In this document: one piece after another, positions 1 to 10,259 of the stretch
Layout: the number at the start of each line of letters is the position of its first letter
Numbering within the stretch: position 1 is the stretch's first letter
Assembly: GCA_025362575.1 (NCBI GenBank)
Contig: JANYIQ010000250.1
Coordinates: 1-64,000 of the forward strand
Reading direction: 5' to 3'
Source: Bacteroidia bacterium
Lineage (GTDB): Bacteria; Bacteroidota; Bacteroidia; B-17B0; Aurantibacillaceae
Length of the DNA stretch: 64,000 nucleotides
The notes under the pieces: model-generated
Database searches by the model: none
What the model saw: only the letters and a program-made list of their open reading frames with translations
What the model was told of the DNA's origin: nothing
Position numbers and translations under genes: made by a program

Positions 1-16
1 CTCCTGAAGCATTGCG

Positions 17-928
17 TCAGCCCAAAATTGGCGCAAAGTACTTGAAGATAAGCAACCACACTTGATAATTCAATTTCCCTGTATGATTCCTAATCTCCCA
101 ATTATGAAGCCCTTTTAAATATAAATCAGCATAAACCGGGATAAGATGTTTGTTTTCTTCGAATAAATCGACCCATCGACTGGCATACTTGTAACACGTT
201 AAAAAATCCTGAACAATATTGCTATACCAAACGTAAGACTGATACAAATACATCTTTTCAAAAAAACTTAAATCCTCTATATTATATGAAGGCAAATTAG
301 ATTTAAAGAATTCTGAGACAAATAAAAGATCTTTTTCGTTTCTTACTTGACTTGTTTTCAAATATAAGCTATACAGCCTTATCCCCAAATTTGAAAAAGC
401 ATTTGTTCCGATTATTTTTTTTGTAAGAAGGTTGGCACTTGTGGTTATTTCTTCGGCCGTGGTGTCAATACTTCTTGTAATGTACTGGCCTTCGATGTGC
501 TTTGCGAAATCATAAATTTCAAGAAGGATTGTATTTTTTTCAAACTCTATTGCTGTTACTTTTGCTTTGTCAAGCATTTTCAAACTCTGATTATATAAAC
601 CTTTATTATAAAGCAATTTGGCGTAATCGATCTGCTCTCTTAAATAAATATCGAGGTCTTGATTCGATGCATTTAAGCGTAGCGTAAGAAGTATTTGCTT
701 GTATAAATGAGCTTTAAGATTCGATAACTGAGCCTTTGAAACACCTTCCGCCTTTTGAAGTATCTTTTCTTCATCATAATCCTTCAATTTATCCATCACA
801 TCAAACAACACCATGAATTTGCTATCTTCGTTACCCTGCAAACGGTTCGCATACAATTTAAAATTGCGCTTCTCGCTTTTGCTTAACGATTTAATCAGTT
901 GATATAAAGAATCTGTATTACTTAACAC
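17..928 (-). CDS. Hypothetical helical (TPR-like) protein, possibly truncated at the C-terminus
   Basis: 303-aa ORF with helical repeat-like composition; ends close to the window edge. Confidence 0.55.
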   Translation of the reverse strand: MLSNTDSLYQLIKSLSKSEKRNFKLYANRLQGNEDSKFMVLFDVMDKLKDYDEEKILQKAEGVSKAQLSNLKAHLYKQILLTLRLNASNQDLDIYLREQIDYAKLLYNKGLYNQSLKMLDKAKVTAIEFEKNTILLEIYDFAKHIEGQYITRSIDTTAEEITTSANLLTKKIIGTNAFSNLGIRLYSLYLKTSQVRNEKDLLFVSEFFKSNLPSYNIEDLSFFEKMYLYQSYVWYSNIVQDFLTCYKYASRWVDLFEENKHLIPVYADLYLKGLHNWEIRNHTGKLNYQVWLLIFKYFAPILG

Positions 929-950
929 ATTTAAAATTACATATTTTTTT

Positions 951-1943
951 TCAATTCTCTTCGAGCCAATTTAAGGACAAAGCCCCCCACGAAAACCCAG
1001 CTCCAAAAGCACAAATCATAATGATGTCTCCAGTTTTAAACCTATTACTCCATTCGTCGAGACCAATAGGAATGCTTGCGCAAGTAGTGTTCCCATATTT
1101 TTCAATGTTCATCATTACTTTATCTAACGGCAATTCGAGTTTTTCTGCAACAGCTAGAATAATTCGCTTATTAGCTTGATGCGGTATAAAATATTTTATG
1201 TCTGCAGCTGAAAGATCTGATATCTCAAGCAGCTTGACGCAGCTTTCGGATATATTATTTACAGCTGTTTTAAATACTGCTTGTCCGTTCATACTCAATG
1301 AATGCTCCTTGTTCAAAACAGTTTCGGCTGTCGCCGGAAACAAACTTCCTCCCGCTTTTTGATAAAGATATTTATAACCGCTTCCATCCGTTCTAAGCAC
1401 ACTTTTTTTAATACCGTAAGGAGCATCGGTAGCCTTTAATATCAATGCTCCTGCACCATCACCAAATAAAACGCAAGTATTTCGGTTTGTGAAATCCATT
1501 ATACTCGACATTTTATCAGAGCCAATTAATAAAATCGTTTTGTAAGAACCTGACTCAATTAATTTTGCTGCCGTGTTTAATGCGAATAAAAAACCTGAAC
1601 AAGCGGCCATTTGATCAAAACACCAGGCATTTTTTATTCCGAGCATATCGGCCACAATTGCTGCCGTTGCCGGAAACTGATGTTCAGGCGTTGCGGTTGC
1701 CACAATTACGATCTCAATTTCCTCGCCACTTATTTTTGCTTTTTGCATCGCCCTTTCTCCGGCCATTTTTGCCATGTATGCAGTTGCTAAATTTTTATCT
1801 TTCAGAATTCTTCTTTCTTTAACTCCACAACGTTCGCTTATCCACTCATCAGTGGTATCAACCATAGTAGCTATTTCAGAATTCGTTAAAACATAGTCCG
1901 GTAAGTAACTTCCTGTAGATGATATATAGGCTCTTTTTCGCAT
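951..1943 (-). CDS. fabH: 3-oxoacyl-ACP synthase III (KAS III)
   Basis: Motifs DEWISERCGVKERR, MAACSGFLFALNTA (active-site Cys), FIPHQANKRI, YGNTTCASIPI. Confidence 0.95.
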   Translation of the reverse strand: MRKRAYISSTGSYLPDYVLTNSEIATMVDTTDEWISERCGVKERRILKDKNLATAYMAKMAGERAMQKAKISGEEIEIVIVATATPEHQFPATAAIVADMLGIKNAWCFDQMAACSGFLFALNTAAKLIESGSYKTILLIGSDKMSSIMDFTNRNTCVLFGDGAGALILKATDAPYGIKKSVLRTDGSGYKYLYQKAGGSLFPATAETVLNKEHSLSMNGQAVFKTAVNNISESCVKLLEISDLSAADIKYFIPHQANKRIILAVAEKLELPLDKVMMNIEKYGNTTCASIPIGLDEWSNRFKTGDIIMICAFGAGFSWGALSLNWLEEN

Positions 1944-2103
1944 TTCATTACAAATGTATTTTGCGCTTCTCTTAAAAAAAATATCATTTTGATTTCAAAT
2001 ACGATCCCCAAGCAATTCTTAAATAAACTAATTACTTGAGCACTTGTTAATTAAATCATTGAAAAAAATTACGTCTAAGATCAATTCTGCTTACTTTTAT
2101 AAC

Positions 2104-4125
2104 ATGAACAGCAACGCACTCATTCACGAAACCAGTCCATACCTTTTGCAGCATGCACGCAATCCCGTTAATTGGGTCTCCTGGAGTCCCGCGGTTTTTG
2201 AACAGGCAAAAAAAGAAAATAAATTAGTTTTGATAAGTATCGGATACAGTGCCTGCCATTGGTGTCATGTTATGGAGCATCAAAGTTTCGAGGATGAAGC
2301 TGTAGCTGAAATAATGAACGAACATTTCATTAATGTAAAGGTCGACCGTGAAGAAAGACCGGATGTAGATATGCTATACATGAGTGCCGTGCAGTTAATG
2401 GCCGGACAAGGCGGATGGCCCCTCAATTGTTTTGTGCTCCCGGATGGCAGACCTGTTTATGGCGGAACCTATTTTCAGAAAGGACAATGGATAAATATTT
2501 TGCAGAATCTTTATCAGTTATTTGATAAAGAACCTGAAAAAGTAATGCAATATGCCACTGATCTTACAGCAGGAATAAATCAGGCAGAATTAATTAATGC
2601 AAAAAAAACTGAAGAAAATGTTTTAACTAATTCAGTCATCGAAAAAAGCGTCAGTAACTGGAAAAAACGTTTTGATAAAGAACTTGGCGGTCCTAACCGC
2701 GCACCAAAATTTCCGATACCAAATAATTACAATTTTTTATTAAAGTACGCGCATTTAAATAACGATCCTGAAGTTTTAAAACACGTTGAGCTCACCTTGC
2801 AAAAAATGGCTTGCGGTGGTATTTATGATCAGCTTGGCGGAGGTTTTGCCAGATACAGTGTTGATGTGTATTGGAAAATTCCGCATTTCGAAAAAATGCT
2901 TTATGACAACGCTCAACTGGTTACCTTGTATTGCGAAGCTTATCGTTTAACAAAAAATAAATTGTATCAACAAGTTGTTTTTGAAACACTGGAGTTTGTT
3001 GAGAGAGAATGGTTAAGTCCTGAAAATGGTTTTTACTCCGCACTCGATGCAGACAGCGAAGGTGTAGAAGGGAAATATTATGTATGGCAAAAAGAAGAGC
3101 TGGAATACTTATTAGGAGAGCATTTTGAGGTCTTCGGCGAATATTATAACATAAACGATATTGGTTACTGGGAAGATGACAATTATGTTTTGATGCGCAC
3201 TGAGAACATTGTTGATCTTTTAGTGAAACACAATTTAAAAGATACTGAACTCGACAAGATGATTTCAGATTGCAAGATCATTTTATTAAAGCACAGAGAA
3301 AAAAGGGTCAAGCCCGGATTGGATAACAAGATCCTTGCTGCCTGGAATGGCCTAATGTGCAAGGCCTATTGCGAAGCCTATTTAACTTTTAAAAACGCAC
3401 ATTACAAAGAAGTTGCTTTAAAAAATGCCACATTCCTGAAAGAAAAATTAGTGAAGAGTGATTTTTCGATCTGGCGTTCATATAACAATGGAAAACCAAA
3501 AGTGAATGGTTTTTTAGATGACCATGCTTTTGTTATTGATGCCTTTATCAGTGTTTATACTATTTCGCAGAATGAAAGCTGGCTGATGCTTGCTAAGAAT
3601 TTAACAGATCACGCGCTTGAGAATTTTTATAATGCCGATACCCAATTATTTTACTACACCGCCAAAAACAGCGAAAAACTGGTAGTTCGAACCACTGAGA
3701 CCAGCGATAATGTGATCCCTGCCTCTAATTCACAAATGGCTTGCAATTTGTTCAAACTATCTAAAATTACCGGAAACGATGAATACAAGGGCATTTCAAG
3801 CCTCATGTTAAACCATTTTAGTGATGAGATCATGAATTACGGGGCAGGATATAGCAATTGGGCCTCTCTTTACCTTGATCTGTTAAACGATTGCTTTGAA
3901 GTTTGCATTGTTGGTAAAGATGTTGATACAATATTGCAGAAGCTCCATAATTACTACCTTCCAAACACGATTTTTGTAGTAACTGCTTCCGATTCGGAAC
4001 TGGATATTTTAAAACAGCGCTTTATTGAGGGCAAAACCCTCATTTACATCTGTAAAGATAAAACCTGTAAAAGTCCAACCGAAGATGTAAAAGAAGCGGT
4101 TGCGCTGCTTGAGACAACTGTTTAG
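2104..4125 (+). CDS. Thioredoxin domain-containing protein, DUF255/YyaL (SPATA20-like) family
   Basis: [21 protein letters not shown], [45 protein letters not shown] at 2104 fits the family start better than the ORF-track start at 2044. Confidence 0.93.
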   Translation: MNSNALIHETSPYLLQHARNPVNWVSWSPAVFEQAKKENKLVLISIGYSACHWCHVMEHQSFEDEAVAEIMNEHFINVKVDREERPDVDMLYMSAVQLMAGQGGWPLNCFVLPDGRPVYGGTYFQKGQWINILQNLYQLFDKEPEKVMQYATDLTAGINQAELINAKKTEENVLTNSVIEKSVSNWKKRFDKELGGPNRAPKFPIPNNYNFLLKYAHLNNDPEVLKHVELTLQKMACGGIYDQLGGGFARYSVDVYWKIPHFEKMLYDNAQLVTLYCEAYRLTKNKLYQQVVFETLEFVEREWLSPENGFYSALDADSEGVEGKYYVWQKEELEYLLGEHFEVFGEYYNINDIGYWEDDNYVLMRTENIVDLLVKHNLKDTELDKMISDCKIILLKHREKRVKPGLDNKILAAWNGLMCKAYCEAYLTFKNAHYKEVALKNATFLKEKLVKSDFSIWRSYNNGKPKVNGFLDDHAFVIDAFISVYTISQNESWLMLAKNLTDHALENFYNADTQLFYYTAKNSEKLVVRTTETSDNVIPASNSQMACNLFKLSKITGNDEYKGISSLMLNHFSDEIMNYGAGYSNWASLYLDLLNDCFEVCIVGKDVDTILQKLHNYYLPNTIFVVTASDSELDILKQRFIEGKTLIYICKDKTCKSPTEDVKEAVALLETTV

Positions 4126-5122
4126 CATAATCCTGATCTTCATTTTCTGGCAAAATAATGCTCAGACACTTCTTGTGCCTTCTGCCAATTCTGCATTTGC
4201 ACCCATTCTTGAGTTCAATACCAACTTTGTAAAAAAGCAGAAGATAAGATCGATAACTTTCGACATCATTGATAAAAGGGACTTCCAGATCGCTGAAGAC
4301 AAGAACCTGATGAACTATTATGAATTTAATGAAGAGGGTTTGATAAGCCGGTTTTATTATACAACCATTGTTAAAACCATTGAAAAAGAAGTACACGTTC
4401 AGCCTACATACCGTCGAAAAAAGATGATCAGCAAAGGTTATACTTACAACAGGAACGAATACGTGTATGATACAACATCAACGGTTTACATGTACAACAA
4501 CAAAAAAGATCTTATCATGAAACGTTTTAACGATGGCACCTATTATGAGACGCGCTATTACAATTACGATAGCTTGGGAAGAATTACAAAAGAGAAACGT
4601 TTTAAGGAAACTAATATCAGCCAAACAAAAAATACTTTTATTCTTGGTAACCAGATCCTCATCAGTGCAGATAGCTTTCAATACATAGATATTACGCGAG
4701 GTCAGTATAAACAGATCTGTCTTAACAGCGAGAACAGACCTTATAAGGAGATCATCATTAACAAAGACACAACCGGAAAAGTAATTTCCACAAACGAGCA
4801 TTATACGGTTGCCTGGATCATGCAAAGCGCCGAATTCAAATATGAAAAAGGAATTTTAACAAGCGCAGAATTCAAAGGTAATGCCAATGGTGATGTCATC
4901 CTTAAATCAACTTATTTGTGTGATTCCACCAATTGCATTTACACCGAAAAGCAATTTAAGAACGATATTTTATTAAAGGAAATAAGTTACATCACCGACC
5001 CTAAAACAAAAATGCTTAATTCATTCATTGCTCGTGATGTGATCAACAAAACCATGAGAATCGTAAAGTTGTATTACAGCTACTACACCGTAAGTCAGGA
5101 TTCAGCTGTATCGCCTAGATAA
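4100..5122 (+). CDS. Hypothetical secreted protein with signal peptide
   Basis: TTG start overlapping the upstream gene; hydrophobic leader ending NNAQ; YD-rich repeats of secreted Bacteroidota type. Confidence 0.7.
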   Translation: MRCLRQLFSIILIFIFWQNNAQTLLVPSANSAFAPILEFNTNFVKKQKIRSITFDIIDKRDFQIAEDKNLMNYYEFNEEGLISRFYYTTIVKTIEKEVHVQPTYRRKKMISKGYTYNRNEYVYDTTSTVYMYNNKKDLIMKRFNDGTYYETRYYNYDSLGRITKEKRFKETNISQTKNTFILGNQILISADSFQYIDITRGQYKQICLNSENRPYKEIIINKDTTGKVISTNEHYTVAWIMQSAEFKYEKGILTSAEFKGNANGDVILKSTYLCDSTNCIYTEKQFKNDILLKEISYITDPKTKMLNSFIARDVINKTMRIVKLYYSYYTVSQDSAVSPR

Positions 5123-5600
5123 GCCCAAGCATATAGAACAAAGTATCTTGTTCATTGGCTGGAAAGTCAGGTGGCAATTGTTCTTTTGTAATTTCAACAA
5201 AACCCTGTTTCAGGTAAAATTTTTGCGCTGCAACGAACTGTAACATGGTGCCTAAATAAATTTCTTTACAGTTATTTTCGATGCCATAATATATAGCGAG
5301 CTGCAATAATTTTTTAGCAATGCCGTATTCCTTTCCGCGGAAACCTTTTTTTAAAAACATTCTTTTTAAGACCGCTTTTTGATCTGCAATTTTAACAATG
5401 CCAACAGTTCCTATAACTTTACCATGGCTTAATGCCACCCAATATTTTTGATTCGGATCTTTTGATAATTCTGTAATTGATCTTGCGCCCGCTGAAGAAA
5501 AAGGAATGAAGAATTCTTTTTGAATTTCCTTACTCAATACATTAATGCTATGCTGATGTGATTCCTGAAAAGGTTCTATGCTAACATCAATTTCTCTCAT
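5115..5600 (-). CDS. GNAT family N-acetyltransferase
   Basis: Core GTVGIVKI...LKRMFLKKGFRGKEYGIAKKLLQLAI...IYLGTMLQFVAAQKFYLKQGF. Confidence 0.9.
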   Translation of the reverse strand: MREIDVSIEPFQESHQHSINVLSKEIQKEFFIPFSSAGARSITELSKDPNQKYWVALSHGKVIGTVGIVKIADQKAVLKRMFLKKGFRGKEYGIAKKLLQLAIYYGIENNCKEIYLGTMLQFVAAQKFYLKQGFVEITKEQLPPDFPANEQDTLFYMLGLI

Positions 5601-5710
5601 TTCATTTTTTTATTAGCCACGAAAACCACAAATCCCGATAGTATCGGGATGACAAAATATTTTAGAGGGATTTAGTAATTTTTGCGGCAAAAATTTAACT
5701 CATTATAATT

Positions 5711-6871
5711 CTATTCATCCCTAAAAAAACTAAGCTTACGCATATCAATGATCTGAATATTACGATAATAAAAATTCAATACATCCATATGTTTGTACCC
5801 CAGTTTCGTCATGCGCATGGCGCCTTCCTGCGACATACCCAAACTGTGACCATATCCGCGACCTTTAAAGACAACAGAATCACCAACCTGATAGATACTG
5901 AATAAAGTAGATTTCAATTGCAGATCTTGTCGAACATTCTTCAATGGAACTTTCACATTGCTTGCCTCCATGTAAATTTTACGATCCCATTGCCGGAAAC
6001 TCAAAGCAATGTTTTTTGCCAAGGGATCTTCAATTGGATAATTATGCTTTAATTTCAAATAACTTAACCAGTCGTCAGTTAACATTTTACGTTCCCACTT
6101 GTAATTTGGCATGTGTAAACTAAAAGTATCGTTAACGCTTTTTAAATATGTGGTTCTTGCTCCCCAAACATCTTCTGAGTTTGCAGTTTGTCCGCCGCTG
6201 TTACTATGAAAAGCCGCCACAATTAAATTCAGATCCTCATCCACTACAACCTTACCTCTGGTATCCTCCATTATTTTATAGATCTCTGTGTATTTGGGTT
6301 TGCCGTAATAAACCTGACAGTGCACCTGATCACATAAAGAAAATCCTTCGAGTAAATGTTTGTTGATGTGCGCCAGCGCAAAGGTTCTTGCTAAAATGGC
6401 CTGAACCTTATAAAATTCGGGAGTTGAGTGTGTGCCTGATTCAGCCTCTACAACGCCTGCAATGTAGTTATCAAGTTCGGCCTGATTAATTACTTTTAAA
6501 AAACCTTCTTCAACAGTAACATTAAAATCATCCTGATAAATTCTTGGTTTGCGTTCGGGGTTGATCAGCTTTAATTTTATTTCACCTTTGCCATCGTTAG
6601 CAATGAATTTTACATTTTTAAAACTTCCATAGGCGGTTTCAAACGATTTCAGCTGAATGCTGTCGTTGACCATCATCAGTTTAAAAATGGTTTCGCCGCT
6701 GGTCTTTAAAAGCTGTTTGTCATCGGCCATAATGGTATAAGAAGAACCTTCCACCACCATAGTCATGGATACAATTTTTAAATGTGAAAATACTTTAATG
6801 GCAATAACATCTTCGCAAAACCCTGTAATAGATCTTAAAATAAATAGCAGTACAAGTAATTTTCTGATCAT
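5711..6871 (-). CDS. SpoIID/LytB domain-containing protein
   Basis: YIAGVVEAESGTHSTPEFYKVQAILARTFAL, FHSNSGGQTANSEDVWG, GRGYGHSLGMSQEGAMRM. Confidence 0.92.
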   Translation of the reverse strand: MIRKLLVLLFILRSITGFCEDVIAIKVFSHLKIVSMTMVVEGSSYTIMADDKQLLKTSGETIFKLMMVNDSIQLKSFETAYGSFKNVKFIANDGKGEIKLKLINPERKPRIYQDDFNVTVEEGFLKVINQAELDNYIAGVVEAESGTHSTPEFYKVQAILARTFALAHINKHLLEGFSLCDQVHCQVYYGKPKYTEIYKIMEDTRGKVVVDEDLNLIVAAFHSNSGGQTANSEDVWGARTTYLKSVNDTFSLHMPNYKWERKMLTDDWLSYLKLKHNYPIEDPLAKNIALSFRQWDRKIYMEASNVKVPLKNVRQDLQLKSTLFSIYQVGDSVVFKGRGYGHSLGMSQEGAMRMTKLGYKHMDVLNFYYRNIQIIDMRKLSFFRDE

Positions 6872-6874
6872 TTG

Positions 6875-8002
6875 TTATTTGATTAAACTATTATACATGG
6901 CTGTCGCAATGCGTTTCGAAGCACCCAAACCTCCAAGTTTTGTTTTTAATTCGTTGTATTCGCCGATCATCTGTTCACGATAAGCATTCTCATTTAATAA
7001 TTTATTCAACTCCTCAGAAATTTTCGCAGCGGTCATGTCTTCCTGTAATAATTCCTTTACAATTTCTTTATCCATTATCAGGTTCACCAGTGAAATGTAT
7101 TTTAAACTTGAATTCACCACCTGCCTGGCGATCCAGAAAGATAAAGCTCCACCGCGATAACATACCACTTCAGGTAAACCAAACAAGGCTGCTTCTAAAG
7201 TACTGGTGCCTGATTTAATAACACCTGCCTTTGCATATTGCATTAATTCATAGGTTTGATCGAACACCACTTTAAATCCTTTTTCAATGGCTTTGTCGTA
7301 TAAATGTTTCGGCACATTATTAGTACCGCCTAAAACCATTTCGTATTGCTTAAAATTATCCTTGAACTGCAATAAAATATCAAGCATACGCTCTAATTCC
7401 TGTTTTCGGCTGCCGGGAAGTATCGCAACGATCTCTTTGTTTCCTAAATTATTTTTCTTTAAAAATTCCTCGCGGCTCAGCATCGAATTTTTACGATCTT
7501 CAATGGCATCCAATAAAGGATGACCAACAAATTCGACATCACAATTATGTTTGGCGTAAAATGCTTTTTCAAAAGGCAGGATCACAAACATTTTATCCAC
7601 ATATTTTTTGATCTCTTCTACTCTTCCTTCTTTCCAGGCCCAAACTGTTGGCGATATGTAAAAAAATGTTTTTAAGCCTTTTAATTTTGCCCATTTTGCC
7701 ATGCGAAGATTGAATCCCGGGTAATCCACTAAAATAACAACATCGGGTTTGCATTTTTCAATGTCTTCCTTTACAATTTTAAAATTGACCTTTATTTTGG
7801 ATAGATTCTTGAGCACATCAACGAAGCCCATAAAAGCCATTTGTGCAATATGAATAGTTGGCTTACGGCCTGCCACCTGCTCCATCAGATCGCCGCCTAA
7901 AAAACAGAAATCTGCATTAGCGTCTAGCTTCTTTAACTCTTTCATAAAGTTAGAAGCGTGCAAATCGCCCGAAGGCTCACCGGCTATGATGTAATATTTG
8001 AT
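6875..8002 (-). CDS. lpxB: Lipid-A-disaccharide synthase; probable start at an AUC codon (8002-8000)
   Basis: In-frame N-terminus (I)KYYIIAGEPSGDLHASNFMKEL and ALFGLPEVVCYR, FFYISPTVWAWK, VEFVGHPLLD. The ORF-track start (TTG 7963) cuts off the conserved AGEPSGD motif. Confidence 0.92.
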   Translation of the reverse strand: MKYYIIAGEPSGDLHASNFMKELKKLDANADFCFLGGDLMEQVAGRKPTIHIAQMAFMGFVDVLKNLSKIKVNFKIVKEDIEKCKPDVVILVDYPGFNLRMAKWAKLKGLKTFFYISPTVWAWKEGRVEEIKKYVDKMFVILPFEKAFYAKHNCDVEFVGHPLLDAIEDRKNSMLSREEFLKKNNLGNKEIVAILPGSRKQELERMLDILLQFKDNFKQYEMVLGGTNNVPKHLYDKAIEKGFKVVFDQTYELMQYAKAGVIKSGTSTLEAALFGLPEVVCYRGGALSFWIARQVVNSSLKYISLVNLIMDKEIVKELLQEDMTAAKISEELNKLLNENAYREQMIGEYNELKTKLGGLGASKRIATAMYNSLIK

Positions 8003-8013
8003 AACTTATGTTT

Positions 8014-8331
8014 TTATAAAAAATCTTCTTCGTAGTAATACGTTATGTAAAGCACAAGCGCTACATAACCCAATACACTTACAATAATTCCCTTAGTAGC
8101 ATTGTCCATTTTCTTATTCAACCCTAAATAAAAAATTAACAAATTTCCAAGTCCGCACATTTTTACAGTGGCGCTAAGCATTTGTCCGTTCATTAAATAT
8201 TTTACAAAGCGAATCGGAAAATCAATGTAACTGAATCTGAAAAGCCAGTAACTGAAAAAAACCAGGCAAGGAAATAAAATTCCAACCATAAGGCCGATCC
8301 AGAATTTATCAAAGCGTTCGTTCCATTCCAT
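8014..8331 (-). CDS. Hypothetical membrane protein (about 3 TM)
   Basis: 105 aa, three hydrophobic segments; sits between surE and lpxB. Confidence 0.75.
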   Translation of the reverse strand: MEWNERFDKFWIGLMVGILFPCLVFFSYWLFRFSYIDFPIRFVKYLMNGQMLSATVKMCGLGNLLIFYLGLNKKMDNATKGIIVSVLGYVALVLYITYYYEEDFL

Positions 8332-8337
8332 AATTTT

Positions 8338-9105
8338 TTATTTTAATAATGATTTAAAATTATCTAATGCATCATATGCTGTTAAATCGCATTGTGTAGG
8401 TACTACCGAAACATAACTGTTCTTGAGCGCCCACTCATCGGTGTCATCCGACTCAGGTTCAAAATTCACGAACTTGCCGGTAAGCCAGTAGTAAGGTCTT
8501 CCGTAAGGGTCGTGGCGTTCTTCAAACTCTTCAACCCAATTTGCTTTTGCCTGCCGGCAAACTTTAATGCCTTTTAGTTCGTCGCTTTTTAATTTAGGGA
8601 TGTTCACATTCAGGCAAACTCCTTTTGGCATTTTATGCTTTAAGCTTTGTGAAATAATTTGTTCAATAAATTTTTCAGCCTGCGAAAAATCAGCATCAAT
8701 ACCATAATCACACAACGAAAAACCAATGCTTGATGCTCCTTCAAGAGCTCCTTCAATGGCTGCACTCATGGTGCCCGAATAGATCACGTTAATGGAACTG
8801 TTGCTGCCATGATTAATTCCTGAAAGAACGAGATCCGGTTTGCGAGGCAATATTTTATTCACGGCCATCTTCACACAATCTACCGGTGTACCGCTGCAAC
8901 TGTATTCAGATTCGATGTTGTGATAATTGGTTTTATTTAATCGCAAAGTTGCATTTATGGTAATAGCGTGGCCCATGCCCGACTGAGGTTTGTCGGGTGC
9001 AATAATAACTACTTCGCCAAATTTTTTTGCAATGCTTACCAGCTTAATAATTCCGGGTGCGCTAATGCCATCATCGTTGGTTACAAAAATCAAAGGCTTT
9101 GTCAT
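8338..9105 (-). CDS. surE: 5'/3'-nucleotidase SurE
   Basis: FVTNDDGISAPGI, APDKPQSGMGHAIT, GTPVDCVKMA, DLVLSGINHGSN, YSGTMSAAIEGA. Confidence 0.96.
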   Translation of the reverse strand: MTKPLIFVTNDDGISAPGIIKLVSIAKKFGEVVIIAPDKPQSGMGHAITINATLRLNKTNYHNIESEYSCSGTPVDCVKMAVNKILPRKPDLVLSGINHGSNSSINVIYSGTMSAAIEGALEGASSIGFSLCDYGIDADFSQAEKFIEQIISQSLKHKMPKGVCLNVNIPKLKSDELKGIKVCRQAKANWVEEFEERHDPYGRPYYWLTGKFVNFEPESDDTDEWALKNSYVSVVPTQCDLTAYDALDNFKSLLK

Positions 9106-9207
9106 AAATTCAAATCAAAACCCTAAATCTAAGTTTTATAGTAATTATAATGCATCCGCCGAGTTTTAATTACTAAAAGTGGGATGTTAATTTAAGTTTA
9201 AGGTTTT

Positions 9208-9339
9208 GGGCGTGCCTCCCTAAAGCAGAGCTCGTACCTCGCACGCTTTAGGAGGTCGGGCTTTCGCCACTCGCTTTTTTTGCTTCCGCTTCGCTACGGC
9301 AAAAAAGAGCTCAAACAATGGCTCAATCCCTCACGCGGC
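9208..9339 (+). repeat. Structured intergenic repeat, copy A (putative three-way junction)
   Basis: GCGTG/CACGC closing stem; CCTCCCTAAAGC/GCTTTAGGAGG hairpin; TCGGGCTTTCGCC joint; GCTTTTTTTGC/GCAAAAAAGAGC hairpin; AATCCCT before the closing strand. Confidence 0.7.
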
Positions 9340-9437
9340 ATTAAGTTTCGAACAAATATTGTCACAAAATCAACGCAATTTTGTCAGTAATTCAGCTTAG
9401 GCACAGGCTTTGATACTATTTAGTAAAAACAACAACT

Positions 9438-10142
9438 ATGTATTTTGACTTTGGTTTATTAATAATAAGTGGCGTGTTCTTATTGATAGGTTTTTTGATC
9501 AGTTCCCGCCTTAAATCTAAGTTTGCACATTATTCGCAAGAGCGCTTGTCGAGCGGGCTCAGCGGTAAAGAGGTGGCCGAAAAAATGCTTAGCGATAATG
9601 GTATTTACGATGTTAAGGTGGTTTCGGTTGAAGGCCAGTTAACGGATCATTACAATCCTACCACTAAAACCGTTAACCTAAGCAACGATGTTTATCATGG
9701 CCGCCATGTAGCTGCAGCAGCGGTTTCGGCGCACGAGTGCGGGCACGCTGTGCAGCACGCTACGGCATACGCCTGGCTTGGCATGCGCAGTGCCTTGGTT
9801 CCGGTAGTTCAAATTAGTTCTACCATTATGAACTTTTTGGTTTTTGGCCTGGCTTTAGTAGCTTTTTCAATTCCAAGTTTAACCAACACTATGCTTTTAG
9901 TGTTCATTGTTTGTCAGGCCGCCATTACCCTGTTCAGCATTATAACCTTACCGGTTGAAGTAGATGCCAGCCGACGTGGTTTAGCCTGGTTAAATGCCTC
10001 GCATATTACGCACGATCAGGAACATGAAGACGCCAAAGACGCCTTAACCTGGGCAGCTTACACCTATTTCGCTGCCGCATTGGGCGCCATTGCTACATTA
10101 TTATACTATATCTGGCGCTTTACCGGCAATAATCGCGACTAA
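9438..10142 (+). CDS. Neutral zinc metallopeptidase (Zn_peptidase_2 / YugP family)
   Basis: SAHECGHAVQHATAYAWLGMRSALVP zinc motif and several TM segments. Confidence 0.92.
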   Translation: MYFDFGLLIISGVFLLIGFLISSRLKSKFAHYSQERLSSGLSGKEVAEKMLSDNGIYDVKVVSVEGQLTDHYNPTTKTVNLSNDVYHGRHVAAAAVSAHECGHAVQHATAYAWLGMRSALVPVVQISSTIMNFLVFGLALVAFSIPSLTNTMLLVFIVCQAAITLFSIITLPVEVDASRRGLAWLNASHITHDQEHEDAKDALTWAAYTYFAAALGAIATLLYYIWRFTGNNRD

Positions 10143-10192
10143 ACCCATTGGATGAAAAGATCCACCAGGTTGAATAACTAATCAATTTTTTA

Positions 10193-10222
10193 CCCCGTAG
10201 GATTTTTTTAAATCCAACGGGG
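10193..10222. terminator. Hairpin CCCCGTAGGATTTTTTTAAATCCAACGGGG
   Basis: Inverted repeat with one A-A mismatch, downstream of the peptidase gene. Confidence 0.6.
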
Positions 10223-10259
10223 TTAATATATTTGTTTAATGAATTAAAAACACATTTTA

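Noticed and set aside
502-687. Short antisense ORFs across the window (for example 502..687, 1565..1822, 4040..4396, 19156..19437)
   Set aside because: They lie fully opposite well-supported genes, have low-complexity or shadow-type composition and no recognisable motifs
9208-9339. tRNA, tmRNA or 6S RNA in the surE spacer
   Set aside because: No cloverleaf, no CCA-type acceptor or T-loop GTTCRANNC, and no tag-peptide ORF; the layout fits the repeat at 37421-37560 instead
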